Source: Desulfococcaceae bacterium HSG9
GTDB taxonomy: Bacteria > Desulfobacterota > Desulfobacteria > Desulfobacterales > JAUCGF01
Assembly: GCA_030378005.1 (NCBI GenBank)
Contig: JAUCGF010000124.1
Location: 1 to 40,089, forward strand
Direction of reading: 5' to 3'
DNA: 40,089 nt
A program made the translations under genes and the position numbers. The notes below the pieces were generated by a model. That model did no database searches. It was not told where the DNA came from and saw only the letters and a list, made by a program, of their open reading frames with translations. Of this stretch, positions 7,504 through 16,220 are shown piece by piece. Numbering within the stretch: the stretch's first letter is position 1; each line of letters starts with the position of its first letter.

Positions 7504-9150
7504 ATGAAGGATAAAATGTACAGCAACATTTCAGATGTCGAGATTCCCGGTGAGATCGAATATAACGACCTCAGCGAGACAGAAAAAGATACCATCACGA
7601 AGGCATTGCACCGGGGGGTGACACGTCGTGAATTTATGACTTGGCTGATGGCTACGGGGGTGACAGTGGCTTCCGCCGGCAGTATCTTCACATCGGCCAA
7701 AACAGCTATGGCCGAGACACCTAAGCGTGGCGGAAAACTAAGGTGGGCCGCGGATTTGCATGGGCCTACCGACACGATGGACCCGATGATGGCCACCTCC
7801 TCAATCGACTATACACGTCACAGGGCGCACTACAACAGCTTGGTTCAGCTTAACGAAAAAGTGATACCTCAGCCGGAACTGGCTGAAGAATTCTCATCCA
7901 ATGCTGATGCAACGGAATATACCTTCAAAATTCGTAAAGATGTTGTGTTTCACGATGGTAGCAAACTGACTGCGGACGATGTTGTCTGGTCCATGCAGCG
8001 CCACCTGGGCAAAGAATCGAAATCCGTGGCGAAACCACTTGTCGCGGGGGTCAAAGAGTGGAAAAAGGTTGACAGCCATACTGTTAAGGCGATTCTTTCA
8101 TCACCGAATGCCGACTTAGCCACGATTTTGGGAGTGTTTCAGTTTAAAATCGTGAAAAAGGACACGACCGACTGGCAAAAACCGCCCGGAACCGGTCCAT
8201 TTACCCTTAAGGAATTCAAGCCGGGTGTACGCGCTTTACATGAACGCAATAAAAACTATTGGCGCGAGGGCCCCAATATTGATGTCTTTGAGACCACGGG
8301 CATTACTGACTCGGTCGCCCGCGTGAACGCCCTTCTTTCCGGCGATGTTCAATTAATAATAAACGTCGATCCCAAAGCGATCAAACAGGTGGAAAGCACG
8401 AAGGGTGTTCACATCTCCTCAATTCCCTCCGGCAAATATATGGGAATCTGCTGTATGACGAACACAGCGCCAGGCAATAATCTTGATTTTGTCATGGCAC
8501 TGAAACTGTTGCAACGGCGCAAAAGAGTCGTGAAATCGATTCTCAAAAAACAAGGTACGCTAGGTAACGACCACCCTATCAACATTGCCTACCCGGATCA
8601 TTGTGACACACTGGCACAGAGACAATTCGATCCGGACAAGGCCAAGTTCCATCTGAAGAAATCGGGCATCACTCAAGCCGAGATTCAGGTTGCTGAAGTT
8701 GCACCTGGGATAACCGATACGGTACTTATGATGCAGCGTGAAGCCGACAAGATCGGCCTTAAACTGGATATCAAGCGAGTGCCCAATGACGGCTATTGGG
8801 GTGCGATCTGGATGAAAACGCCTCTCAATGTAACCACATGGAACAGCCGCCCGACGGCTAACTCCATGTTGTCAATCGCCTTTGCACCTGACGCGCCGTG
8901 GAATGACACGCTGTGGAATAACGCGCGCTTAGGCGAACTGCTCACCGCGGTCCGCGTGGTGAAAGACCCGGTTAAACGTAAGGAGATGTATTGTGAAATG
9001 CAGACGATTGTAAGCAATGAGTGCGGTATGATTATACCGGCACATTTGAATTACGTAGATGGTATATCAGACAAGGTTAAGGGTATCCCCTGGGTGCCGC
9101 TCGGCGATATAGGTGCTTCCGAATTTCCTGAATTTGTTTGGCTCGCTTAA
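7504..9150 (+). CDS. ABC transporter substrate-binding protein, family 5, Tat-exported (copy 3)
   Basis: This third tandem receptor has 548 residues and again begins 1758 bp after its predecessor. The N-terminal polar leader, TRREFM Tat motif and AMA site are intact. It carries its own substitutions, such as KLRWAADLHG after the signal peptide, EEFSSNADATEYTF in place of EEFSMNDSATE, and QLIINVDPKAIKQ in the central domain. It ends in FVWLA rather than FAWLEG. The gene is intact, so selection has kept all three receptors. It is followed by a different spacer that holds a hairpin and a small inverted-repeat element before the permease genes. Confidence 0.92.
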   Translation: MKDKMYSNISDVEIPGEIEYNDLSETEKDTITKALHRGVTRREFMTWLMATGVTVASAGSIFTSAKTAMAETPKRGGKLRWAADLHGPTDTMDPMMATSSIDYTRHRAHYNSLVQLNEKVIPQPELAEEFSSNADATEYTFKIRKDVVFHDGSKLTADDVVWSMQRHLGKESKSVAKPLVAGVKEWKKVDSHTVKAILSSPNADLATILGVFQFKIVKKDTTDWQKPPGTGPFTLKEFKPGVRALHERNKNYWREGPNIDVFETTGITDSVARVNALLSGDVQLIINVDPKAIKQVESTKGVHISSIPSGKYMGICCMTNTAPGNNLDFVMALKLLQRRKRVVKSILKKQGTLGNDHPINIAYPDHCDTLAQRQFDPDKAKFHLKKSGITQAEIQVAEVAPGITDTVLMMQREADKIGLKLDIKRVPNDGYWGAIWMKTPLNVTTWNSRPTANSMLSIAFAPDAPWNDTLWNNARLGELLTAVRVVKDPVKRKEMYCEMQTIVSNECGMIIPAHLNYVDGISDKVKGIPWVPLGDIGASEFPEFVWLA

Positions 9151-9156
9151 AAATTG

Positions 9157-9190
9157 AATCCGGCCCGAATATTGTTATTCTGGCCGGATT
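9157..9190 (+). terminator. Hairpin after the receptor genes (attenuator or mRNA-stability element)
   Basis: AATCCGGCC (9157-9165) pairs perfectly with GGCCGGATT (9182-9190), with an inner GAAT/ATTC extension. No T-run follows, so it is more likely a partial terminator or 3'-end stabiliser that raises receptor mRNA over permease mRNA. Confidence 0.55.
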
Positions 9191-9205
9191 ACGGTGACAC
9201 CTGAC

Positions 9206-9300
9206 TAAGTACTTGAACAAAAGTTTTTCTATCGAAGCCCTCCGAGGTTTTTAAAACCTCAGAAATATAACGCCGGAGAACTTTTGTTCAACTGTACTTA
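9206..9300. repeat. 95-bp inverted-repeat element inside the transporter operon
   Basis: The left end TAAGTACTTGAACAAAAGTT (9206-9225) matches the reverse complement of the right end (9279-9300) with a 2-base indel. A second perfect palindrome, GAGGTTTT-T-AAAACCTC, lies inside at 9244-9260. It has no ORF. It looks like a MITE or an elaborate intercistronic hairpin. Confidence 0.55.
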
Positions 9301-9338
9301 AAATAGATTATCAACCTTTTTTAAGGAGGCTTAAGCTT

Positions 9339-10286
9339 ATGAAGACAATGGTCCTTCAGCGATTTGGAATCGGACTGATCACGCTTTTGGTGGTATCGGT
9401 TCTGGTATTTGCCGGTACCGAAATTCTGCCCGGAGACGTTGCCGAGATCGTTCTCGGCCAAAGTGCGACCCCTGAAAACCTGGCCAAACTCCGCTCCGAG
9501 CTTGGTCTTGATAAACCCGCCTATATAAGATACTTTGAATGGCTAGGCGATATGATAACGTTCGACTTGGGCATTTCTAAAGCCGGCGGCGCGAGCATCG
9601 GAGATCTTATCGGCGGCCGGCTGTATAATACATTTTTTATGGGAGGCATTGTCGCTGTAATAGCGGTTCCGCTTTCCATCTTTCTCGGACTGCTGGCAGC
9701 CATGTATCCGGGTTCCTGGATTGACCGCGTCGTAACATTCGCCACCCTCGGCCTGATTTCCGTTCCGGAATTTTTTATCGCAACTGTCTGCGTTCTGGTT
9801 CTATCCGTTCAACTCCACTGGCTTCCGGCAGTTGCGTATATGAGCGGTGACGAGTCTTTCTTGCAGTTGATGCGGGCGTTGCTCCTGCCAATCCTTACGC
9901 TCGTTATCGTTATATCAGCGCAGATGATCCGCATGACACGCGCCGGCATTCTCAACGTACTGCACTCACCCTATATTGAGATGGCAATTCTCAAGGGTGT
10001 GCCGCGAAAACGAATTATTCTTCGCCATGCGCTGTTCAACGCCATCGGTCCCATTGTGAATGTCATCGCTCTGAATCTTGCTTATCTTGTCAGCGGTGTG
10101 GTCATCATTGAAACGATTTTCGCCTACCCCGGTTTGGCTAAACTGATGGTTGACGGGGTGCAAACGCGAGACCTTCCATTGGTGCAGGCCTGTGCGATGA
10201 TTTTCTGTGGTACTTATGTGGTGCTGATTTTGACGGCTGACATCGCCTCGATTCTGTCGAATCCACGACTCAGACAACCTAAATAG
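9339..10286 (+). CDS. ABC transporter permease, DppB/OppB-like
   Basis: The 315-residue inner-membrane protein has about six transmembrane segments, starting with one at residues 10-28. The extracytoplasmic loop contains PGDVAEIVLGQSATPENLAKLR-type sequence, the standard DppB signature. The cytoplasmic EAA loop that docks to the ATPase is visible as YIEMAILKGVPRKRIILRHAL. The start ATG follows an AAGGAGG site whose leader resembles that of the receptor genes. It pairs with the next permease to form the channel of the importer. Confidence 0.92.
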   Translation: MKTMVLQRFGIGLITLLVVSVLVFAGTEILPGDVAEIVLGQSATPENLAKLRSELGLDKPAYIRYFEWLGDMITFDLGISKAGGASIGDLIGGRLYNTFFMGGIVAVIAVPLSIFLGLLAAMYPGSWIDRVVTFATLGLISVPEFFIATVCVLVLSVQLHWLPAVAYMSGDESFLQLMRALLLPILTLVIVISAQMIRMTRAGILNVLHSPYIEMAILKGVPRKRIILRHALFNAIGPIVNVIALNLAYLVSGVVIIETIFAYPGLAKLMVDGVQTRDLPLVQACAMIFCGTYVVLILTADIASILSNPRLRQPK

Positions 10287-10296
10287 GGGATAAAAA

Positions 10297-11235
10297 ATGA
10301 ATGATGAAAAAAAATCTGATATTGAAGCAAAACAATCAGTTGATACGGATCCAAAGGCAGAGGAATCCTCTTCTGATCAGTTTGAAGAGTTGCAAACCGC
10401 ACCGCCCAAGCAAAAACTCAAGCTTTCATGGGTCGGTAAAATAGCTGTGGTCATTATCGCTATCTGGATTGTGATTGCATTTGCCGGTCCTTATATCGCG
10501 CCTTTCCACGAGGCCGACATGATTGCCGACGACAGCTTTCTTCCTGCTGACAAACAGTTCTGGCTCGGTTCCGACTACCTGGGACGCGATACATTTTCAC
10601 GGATTCTGTGGGGCGCACGCACGACCATCGGTATTTCATTCATATCGACCCTGGCGGCCTACTTCGTTGGTATCACGCTCGGCATTGCCGCAGCCGTAAA
10701 AGGGGGTTGGACGGATACTATTCTCAGCCGTGTAAACGATGCCATTTTATCACTGCCGACGATCATGCTGGGTTTGATCATCATCGCTGCGCTGGGATCA
10801 TCCATACCGATTCTGATCCTGACTGCCGGGCTGATCTATGCCGCAAGTGTGTATCGTATCGCCAGGGCATTGGGCCAGGACATCATGGTTGCTGATTTTG
10901 TCGAATGCGCACGGGCGCGCGGCGAAGGAGTGTGGTGGATTATCTTCCGTGAAGTGCTACCCAATTGCGCGATGCCGCTGGCCACGGACTTTGGCCTCAG
11001 GCTGGTCTTTGTCGTTTTATTCATTTCCAGCCTCAGTTTTCTGGGCTTGGGTGTCCAGCCGCCCATGTCGGATTGGGGAAGTATGGTGAGGGAGAATTTG
11101 CAAGGTCTGGGCTATGGCTCTTTTGCAGCTATATGGCCTGCACTGGCAATCGCCACGCTTACTATTTCCGTTAACTTGGTCGTTGACGATATCTCCGCGT
11201 CAGCCGGCGGCAAACTAGCAGGGAAAATGGTGTAA
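10297..11235 (+). CDS. ABC transporter permease, DppC/OppC-like
   Basis: The 312-residue partner permease starts 10 bp after the first. A hydrophilic, acidic N-terminal extension of about 45 residues precedes the first membrane segment (IAVVIIAIWIVIAFAGPYIAP). The DppC-type segment FWLGSDYLGRDTFSRILWGAR follows, and the EAA loop is ADFVECARARGEGVWWIIFREVLPN. The C-terminal SFLGLGVQPPMSDWGSM is a strong family mark. The long charged N-terminus is longer than in most DppC proteins but not unique. Confidence 0.92.
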   Translation: MNDEKKSDIEAKQSVDTDPKAEESSSDQFEELQTAPPKQKLKLSWVGKIAVVIIAIWIVIAFAGPYIAPFHEADMIADDSFLPADKQFWLGSDYLGRDTFSRILWGARTTIGISFISTLAAYFVGITLGIAAAVKGGWTDTILSRVNDAILSLPTIMLGLIIIAALGSSIPILILTAGLIYAASVYRIARALGQDIMVADFVECARARGEGVWWIIFREVLPNCAMPLATDFGLRLVFVVLFISSLSFLGLGVQPPMSDWGSMVRENLQGLGYGSFAAIWPALAIATLTISVNLVVDDISASAGGKLAGKMV

Positions 11236-11237
11236 CT

Positions 11238-13124
11238 ATGACTGAGATGCTACTCGAAGTAAAAGACTTAAAAATACAGGCTCCCAAAGAAAACGCCCCA
11301 CCGATCCCCATCGTCAAAGGTGTCAGTTTTAACGTCAAAAGGGGTCAAGTGGTTGCATTGATAGGCGAATCCGGCTCCGGTAAGACGACCATCGCACTTT
11401 CGTCATTGGCCTATTGCAAACCCGGCCTTGAATTCTCAGGCGGTGAAGTGCGGTTAGACGGCCAAGACCTGTTGCAGATGTCCGATGTACAACACCGCGA
11501 TATACGCGGTCGCCGGGTGGCCTATCTGGCCCAAAGTGCGGCGGCTACGTTTAATCCGGCAATCACCATCGGCGAGCAAGTTACCGAATCTTCCGTCTTG
11601 CATGGCATCCTTACGCAGGAAGGGGCTAACAAGCGCGCGGAAAGACTCTACCGCGCCTTGGAACTGCCCGATCCGGATCGTATGGGCCGGCGCTATCCGC
11701 ATCAGGTGTCCGGCGGTCAGCTTCAGCGGCTGATGGCCGCTATGGCGCTGTGCGGCAAGCCTGATCTGATGATTCTTGACGAGCCGACCACCGCGTTGGA
11801 TGTTACCACTCAAATCGAAGTGCTTAAAGCGTTTAAAAAAGTGATTCGGGAAGAGCAATCTGCCGCTATTTATGTTACGCATGACCTCGCGATAGTCGCT
11901 CAGATCGCCGATCACATTGTTGTTCTTTACTCTGGCAGGGTGCAGGAACAGGGCTCTGCGGAACAAATTATCACTCGACCGGCGCATAATTATACGCACC
12001 GTTTGATGGAGGCCGTGCGCCCTCCGCCGACTTCCGTAACGCATGAAGAATACACGGATAAAGATGACCGTGAAAAGCCGGCAATCGTGATGGATGACGT
12101 TACCGCCGGTTATGGCAAGATAGTGGGTGACGAACCGCAGTTCACCATTTTACGCAACATTGACGTTCAGGTCGATAAAGCCCAGGTTGTCGGCGTCATC
12201 GGCGAATCGGGGTGTGGGAAATCAACCCTTGCACGGGTGGCGGCCGGATTGTTGGGAGCGGCAAAAGGCAAGGTTGTGATGGAAGGCAAGACCTTGCAGC
12301 CAAGTATGCTGAAGCGTAGCAAAGATGATTTGCGCAAGGTGCAGTTCGTATATCAGATGGCTGATACAGCTTTAAATCCCAAGCAACTTATTGGAGACAT
12401 CATCGGCCGGCCGCTTGAGTTTTACCTTGGCCTTACGGGCAAGCAAAAACGGGAACGGGTTGCCGAATTATTGGACATGGTGGAGCTGCCCCAGGAATTT
12501 GCCAATCGCTACCAGATGGAGCTTTCCGGCGGTCAGAAACAACGGGTCAATCTCGCACGTCATCTTGCCGCAAAACCGGATATTCTTTTGTGCGATGAGG
12601 TTACATCGGCGCTTGACAGTATTGTAGGAGACAATGTCATAAAATTACTGACAAGATTGCGCAAGAAAACAGGTGTTTCTATCGTATTTATCACCCACGA
12701 CCTCTCTACGGTGGCTTCCTTTTCCGACAGAATCGTGGTACTCTATGCCGGGCGCGTGGTTGAACAAGGCACGACCGATCAGGTGCTGAATCCGCCTTAC
12801 CATCCCTATACGCGGCTTCTGATCACCTCGGTTCCTGAACTTCGGATCGGCTGGCTTGAGGACACCATGCAGACCCGCGAGGCTGCTGTCGGAATTGCGC
12901 GGGGCGTGGAGCTTACCGCCGTGGGTTGCCCCTTCTTCAACCGCTGTCCGCTTGGAATCGAAGACGGCACCTGCGAAAAGGAGACTCCGGCATACCGCCA
13001 GCCTGCCCAAGGGCATGTCATTGCATGTCATCAAGAACTTGAGAATGTGATAGAGAGCGAAGAAAAGCCGCAGATGATTCTTAAAGGCTATGACAAGGTT
13101 GGGAGAGAGTCACAACTATACTGA
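11238..13124 (+). CDS. Fused double ABC ATPase (DppD-DppF fusion type)
   Basis: The 628-residue protein holds two complete nucleotide-binding domains. Domain 1 has Walker A GESGSGKT (about 43-51), signature VSGGQLQR (about 157) and Walker B LMILDEPT (about 177). Domain 2 has Walker A GESGCGKS (about 322), signature LSGGQKQR (about 429) and Walker B ILLCDEVT. Domain 2 has EVTSALD where EPTSALD is usual. The C-terminal oligopeptide-transport tail contains the Cys cluster GCPFFNRCP...GTC...ACHQ. It begins 2 bp after the permease stop, so translation is probably coupled. It supplies the energy for the importer. The closest architecture is GsiA/YliA-like fused ATPases. Confidence 0.93.
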   Translation: MTEMLLEVKDLKIQAPKENAPPIPIVKGVSFNVKRGQVVALIGESGSGKTTIALSSLAYCKPGLEFSGGEVRLDGQDLLQMSDVQHRDIRGRRVAYLAQSAAATFNPAITIGEQVTESSVLHGILTQEGANKRAERLYRALELPDPDRMGRRYPHQVSGGQLQRLMAAMALCGKPDLMILDEPTTALDVTTQIEVLKAFKKVIREEQSAAIYVTHDLAIVAQIADHIVVLYSGRVQEQGSAEQIITRPAHNYTHRLMEAVRPPPTSVTHEEYTDKDDREKPAIVMDDVTAGYGKIVGDEPQFTILRNIDVQVDKAQVVGVIGESGCGKSTLARVAAGLLGAAKGKVVMEGKTLQPSMLKRSKDDLRKVQFVYQMADTALNPKQLIGDIIGRPLEFYLGLTGKQKRERVAELLDMVELPQEFANRYQMELSGGQKQRVNLARHLAAKPDILLCDEVTSALDSIVGDNVIKLLTRLRKKTGVSIVFITHDLSTVASFSDRIVVLYAGRVVEQGTTDQVLNPPYHPYTRLLITSVPELRIGWLEDTMQTREAAVGIARGVELTAVGCPFFNRCPLGIEDGTCEKETPAYRQPAQGHVIACHQELENVIESEEKPQMILKGYDKVGRESQLY

Positions 13125-13130
13125 TTCAAT

Positions 13131-13404
13131 TTTGGTTTTTTAGAAATCAGGTTTTTTCAAAAAACCTGATTTCTTCAAGCTCTGTTGGCATTTGATAAAA
13201 TCATCTTGGTTTTCAAGCATTAATAACCATAGCAGATTCAAATTGTTTTCGCCGTAAACCCTAGTGCTTTTTGACTTTTTAGAAGTCAGGTTTTTCAAAA
13301 AACCTGATTTCTTTAGACTCTATTGACATTTGATAAAATCATCTTAGTTTTCACGAATTAACAACCATAGTACATTCAAATTGTTTCCGTATCAAACCCT
13401 TGTG
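13131..13404. repeat. Two tandem copies of a ~135-bp hairpin-bearing repeat
   Basis: Copy 1 (about 13131-13265) and copy 2 (about 13267-13404) align along their whole length. Each begins with a long hairpin, then TTTGATAAAATCATCTT, AACCATAG, ATTCAAATTGTTT and AAACCCT. No ORF runs through either. A 26-bp piece of copy 1 (13179-13204) recurs exactly, inverted, at 23755-23780, so this is a dispersed family. The rest of the 447-bp gap up to the DUF3461 gene shows nothing else. Confidence 0.75.
13142..13174 (+). terminator. Strong hairpin ending the transporter operon
   Basis: AGAAATCAGGTTTTT and AAAAACCTGATTTCT form a perfect 15-bp stem around a TCA loop, 18 bp after the ATPase stop codon. A slightly imperfect second copy lies at 13281-13312. 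It can act as a bidirectional terminator, although it belongs to the repeat family. Confidence 0.7.
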
Positions 13405-13571
13405 AATACCAACCTCTGGTGAAAGTCAAATTTGAAATCTCACCAGAGCCTAAGAATCATATCAAAAATTTGTAAATGAACAAATCGAAAAAGTGTAAAT
13501 CCTGATGTTATTTTGAGGGATGCTCAATTTTTGCAGTTTCTACAATATCTAACCCTGATAGGAGATTTTTC

Positions 13572-13967
13572 ATGGCTAAATACAAAACACTGGATGAGAT
13601 GAAAATCAAAAATCCCTATGAAATCGCGCGTTATTCCGTGCAAACAGTTGAACACGCGGATTACCACACTGATGTTCTGCGTATTGTTTACAAACGCAAA
13701 AAGGGCTCTTTCTTGCCTCAGAGCAAGCGGTTTCGTTTTCCCCGAGTCAAAAAAACAGCGATTGAGGATAGCGGCACACGCAAAATGGACATAAGGTGGG
13801 AAATATCTCCATTTCTGCAAAAGGCAATCTCTGAACTGGATCAGATTCTTTCAACCGAACTCTCTAAAAAAGAAAATTTAAAAATTATTTTTGATGAGAT
13901 GAAGCGATTGGAAGAGGATGCCAGAATCCGGCTCGATTATATTCGCAGTTTGATTGAATCAATGTAG
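13572..13967 (+). CDS. DUF3461 family protein
   Basis: This is a soluble 131-residue protein. It shows the family pattern LDEMKIKNPYEIARYS at the start, then DVLRIVYKRKKGSFLPQSKRFRFPR and an EDSGTRKMDIRWEISPFLQKAISELDQIL block. The last 40 residues form a charged amphipathic helix not obvious in shorter members. The function of the family is unknown. It has a Shine-Dalgarno site (TAGGAGAT) and sits between the transporter and the BKACE gene, 66 bp upstream of the latter, so it may be first in the catabolic operon. No catalytic residues can be proposed. Confidence 0.8.
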   Translation: MAKYKTLDEMKIKNPYEIARYSVQTVEHADYHTDVLRIVYKRKKGSFLPQSKRFRFPRVKKTAIEDSGTRKMDIRWEISPFLQKAISELDQILSTELSKKENLKIIFDEMKRLEEDARIRLDYIRSLIESM

Positions 13968-14033
13968 CAAGGCGAAGATTCGGATGCTTGCAATTTAATC
14001 CAAGCTTTATCATGGCTTGGAGGAGCCTGACAG

Positions 14034-15455
14034 ATGCCACTTACTATAAATCGAAATGTTTTCATCACTTGCGCGGTGACCGGATCGGGCAGTACGCAAG
14101 ATAAGTCCCCCCATGTACCCCGATCCCCCAAAGCGATTGCCGATAGCGCGATTGACGCCGCTAAAGCCGGTGCCGCCATCGTTCACTGTCATGTACGCAA
14201 CCCTGAAACCGGTGCGCCGTCCCGTGATCCTAAGCTTTACCGTGAAATGACGGAGTACATTCGGAATGCGGATGTGGATTGCGTGCTGAACCTGACGGCC
14301 GGGATGGGGGGCGATATGGTGTTTGGCGGAGTGGAAAACCCACTTCCGTTGAATGAAGCGGGAAGCGATATGGCCGGTGCGAGCGAGCGTATGGCCCATG
14401 TGGCTGAATGCTTACCGGAAATATGTTCTCTGGATTGCGGAACTATGAATTTTGCCGAGGCCGATTATGTGATGACCAATACGCCCGGCATGTTGCGTGC
14501 CATGGGACAAATGATGACAGATTTGGGGGTGAAACCCGAGATTGAAGCATTTGATACCGGTCACCTTTGGTTTGCCAAGCAATTGGTGAACGAGGGTATT
14601 TTGCACAGTCCCGCGTTGATTCAGTTATGTATGGGCGTACCCTGGGGCGCGCCGGATGATCTGAATACCTTTATGGCGATGGTGAATAATGTGCCTGCGG
14701 ACTGGGACTGGTCAGCGTTTTCACTGGGGCGTAATGAAATGCCTTATGTGGCGGCCTCGGTTCTGGCAGGCGGCAATGTACGGGTCGGATTGGAAGACAA
14801 TCTGTTCCTTGATAAGGGCGTTTTGGCAACCAATGCCCAACTGGTGGAAAAAGCGGTCCGTATGATTGAAGGATTGGGTGCAAAGGTGATCGGACCGGAT
14901 GAAGTACGTAAGCGCCTTCATCTGACTAAACGCTCGCCACAGAAACACGATGAGGCGATGATCGCCGCCCGTACCGAAGAGATCGATTTTTCAAAACCCA
15001 TTCGTACACTGGCCCGTGCGATACCGTCGGACTGGACTGACTATAACGAGCACATGAACGAAGCACGTTATTTGCAAGCCTTCAGCGAAGCCACAGATCG
15101 TTTCATGGAAATTGTTGGTTGTGACAAGGACTACATCGCTGATGGCAACAGTTATTTCACCGCTGAAACCCACATTCGGCATTTGGATGAAGTAAACACG
15201 GGTGCGCGTGTTTATGTAGAAACCCAGTGTCTTTCCGGAGAAGGAAAAAAATTGCATGTCTTCAACTCCCTCTGCCATGAGGATGGCGGCTTGCTGGCGA
15301 CAGGCGAACATCTGCTGATTCATGTCAATCTGGAAACTCGCCGCTCGTCACTGCCCACACGGCAAGTTGCTGAAAAACTCAAAATGGTTGCAGCATTGCA
15401 TGCCAAACTGCCACGCTCCGAAAATATCGGGCGTTATATCGGAGTTCCGCGGTGA
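14034..15455 (+). CDS. Bifunctional BKACE (beta-keto acid cleavage) - acyl-CoA thioesterase fusion
   Basis: The protein has 473 residues in two domains. Residues 1-300 are a BKACE/DUF849 TIM barrel with metal ligands HCH (His51, His53) and Glu254 in VGLEDN, plus TAGMGGD and EICSLDCGTMNF. The latter recall the subgroup that cleaves 3-dehydrocarnitine with acetyl-CoA to betainyl-CoA and acetoacetate. Residues about 322-450 are a hotdog thioesterase with DYNEHMNEARY (Asp336-His340) and SYFTAETHIRHLDEV, resembling betainyl-CoA thioesterases of carnitine degradation. As I know the families, that thioesterase is usually separate or fused to carnitine dehydrogenase; fusion to the cleavage enzyme itself is unusual. 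Together the two domains would turn dehydrocarnitine into glycine betaine plus acetoacetate. A GGAGG site precedes the ATG, and the gene overlaps the SDR gene by 4 bp. The domain calls are firm; the substrate is inferred. Confidence 0.85.
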   Translation: MPLTINRNVFITCAVTGSGSTQDKSPHVPRSPKAIADSAIDAAKAGAAIVHCHVRNPETGAPSRDPKLYREMTEYIRNADVDCVLNLTAGMGGDMVFGGVENPLPLNEAGSDMAGASERMAHVAECLPEICSLDCGTMNFAEADYVMTNTPGMLRAMGQMMTDLGVKPEIEAFDTGHLWFAKQLVNEGILHSPALIQLCMGVPWGAPDDLNTFMAMVNNVPADWDWSAFSLGRNEMPYVAASVLAGGNVRVGLEDNLFLDKGVLATNAQLVEKAVRMIEGLGAKVIGPDEVRKRLHLTKRSPQKHDEAMIAARTEEIDFSKPIRTLARAIPSDWTDYNEHMNEARYLQAFSEATDRFMEIVGCDKDYIADGNSYFTAETHIRHLDEVNTGARVYVETQCLSGEGKKLHVFNSLCHEDGGLLATGEHLLIHVNLETRRSSLPTRQVAEKLKMVAALHAKLPRSENIGRYIGVPR

Positions 15456-16216
15456 CCGCACAACGGGTATTGATCACGGCTGGCGCATCCGGCATCGGGT
15501 ACGTCATGGGGGAAGCCTTTGCCGCCCGGGGTGCATCCGTTTGGGTGACGGACGTGGATACCGACGCGCTGTCGAACCTGCCGGATGGATGGAAAAGCAG
15601 TCATGTGGACGCTTCCGATGAAGCGACGGTTGCCACTCTGTTTGAAAATATCGGTACCCAATGGGGCGGGTTGGATACGCTCTGTGCCAATGCCGGAAGT
15701 GCCGGCCCGACAGCCATGATCGAAGATGTGGAACTGACCGAATGGCGTAAATGTGTGTCGGTCAATCTGGAAGGCGCTTTTCTGGCGGCTAAATATACAG
15801 CCCCTTTGATGAAAGCTCAAAAAAGCGGCTCAATCATCCTGACATCCTCGACAGCCGGTATTTTTGGGTATCCGCACCGCGCCCCTTATGTGTCGGCCAA
15901 ATGGGGAGTGATTGGGTTGATGAAAACGCTGGCCGTGGAATTGGGGCCATTTGGCATCCGTGCCAATGCAATATGTCCCGGTGCCGTAGAGGGGCAGCGC
16001 ATGGAAGGTGTCCTTGAACGCGAAGCCGCCGCCAAAGGGATGACACGGGATCAGGTGTATGCGGGGTATGCCGCGGGAACTTCGATGCGCTCTTTTGTAA
16101 CTGCGCGGGACATCGCGTCTATGGCTGTGTTCCTGAGCAGCCCGGAGGCACGCATGGTCTCTGGTCAGATAATTGCTGTTGACGGGCATACAGAAAATCC
16201 CGATCCCAAAATCTAA
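15452..16216 (+). CDS. SDR-family NAD-dependent dehydrogenase
   Basis: The 254-residue classical short-chain dehydrogenase begins at a GTG that overlaps the previous stop (GTGA), so it is translationally coupled to the BKACE-thioesterase. The cofactor motif is TAGASGIG (residues 9-16), the NAG motif is CANAGS, and the catalytic residues are Ser133, Tyr146 and Lys150 (PYVSAKWG). Asp34 at the end of the second strand favours NAD over NADP. The C-terminal AVDGHTENPDPK is characteristic of a subgroup I cannot name. By context it would oxidise a 3-hydroxy acid, such as D- or L-carnitine, to the keto acid that the BKACE domain cleaves. The well-known L-carnitine dehydrogenase belongs to the 3-hydroxyacyl-CoA dehydrogenase superfamily, so this would be a different solution. 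Confidence 0.85.
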   Translation: MTAQRVLITAGASGIGYVMGEAFAARGASVWVTDVDTDALSNLPDGWKSSHVDASDEATVATLFENIGTQWGGLDTLCANAGSAGPTAMIEDVELTEWRKCVSVNLEGAFLAAKYTAPLMKAQKSGSIILTSSTAGIFGYPHRAPYVSAKWGVIGLMKTLAVELGPFGIRANAICPGAVEGQRMEGVLEREAAAKGMTRDQVYAGYAAGTSMRSFVTARDIASMAVFLSSPEARMVSGQIIAVDGHTENPDPKI

Positions 16217-16220
16217 ATTT

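Noticed and set aside
11454..12044. 196-codon antisense ORF inside the fused ATPase gene
   Set aside because: The opposite strand encodes intact Walker motifs; the antisense frame shows no recognisable protein.
13131..13404. Tandem repeats as a CRISPR array
   Set aside because: Only two long units of about 135 bp with internal hairpins; no short repeats with regular unique spacers and no cas genes.
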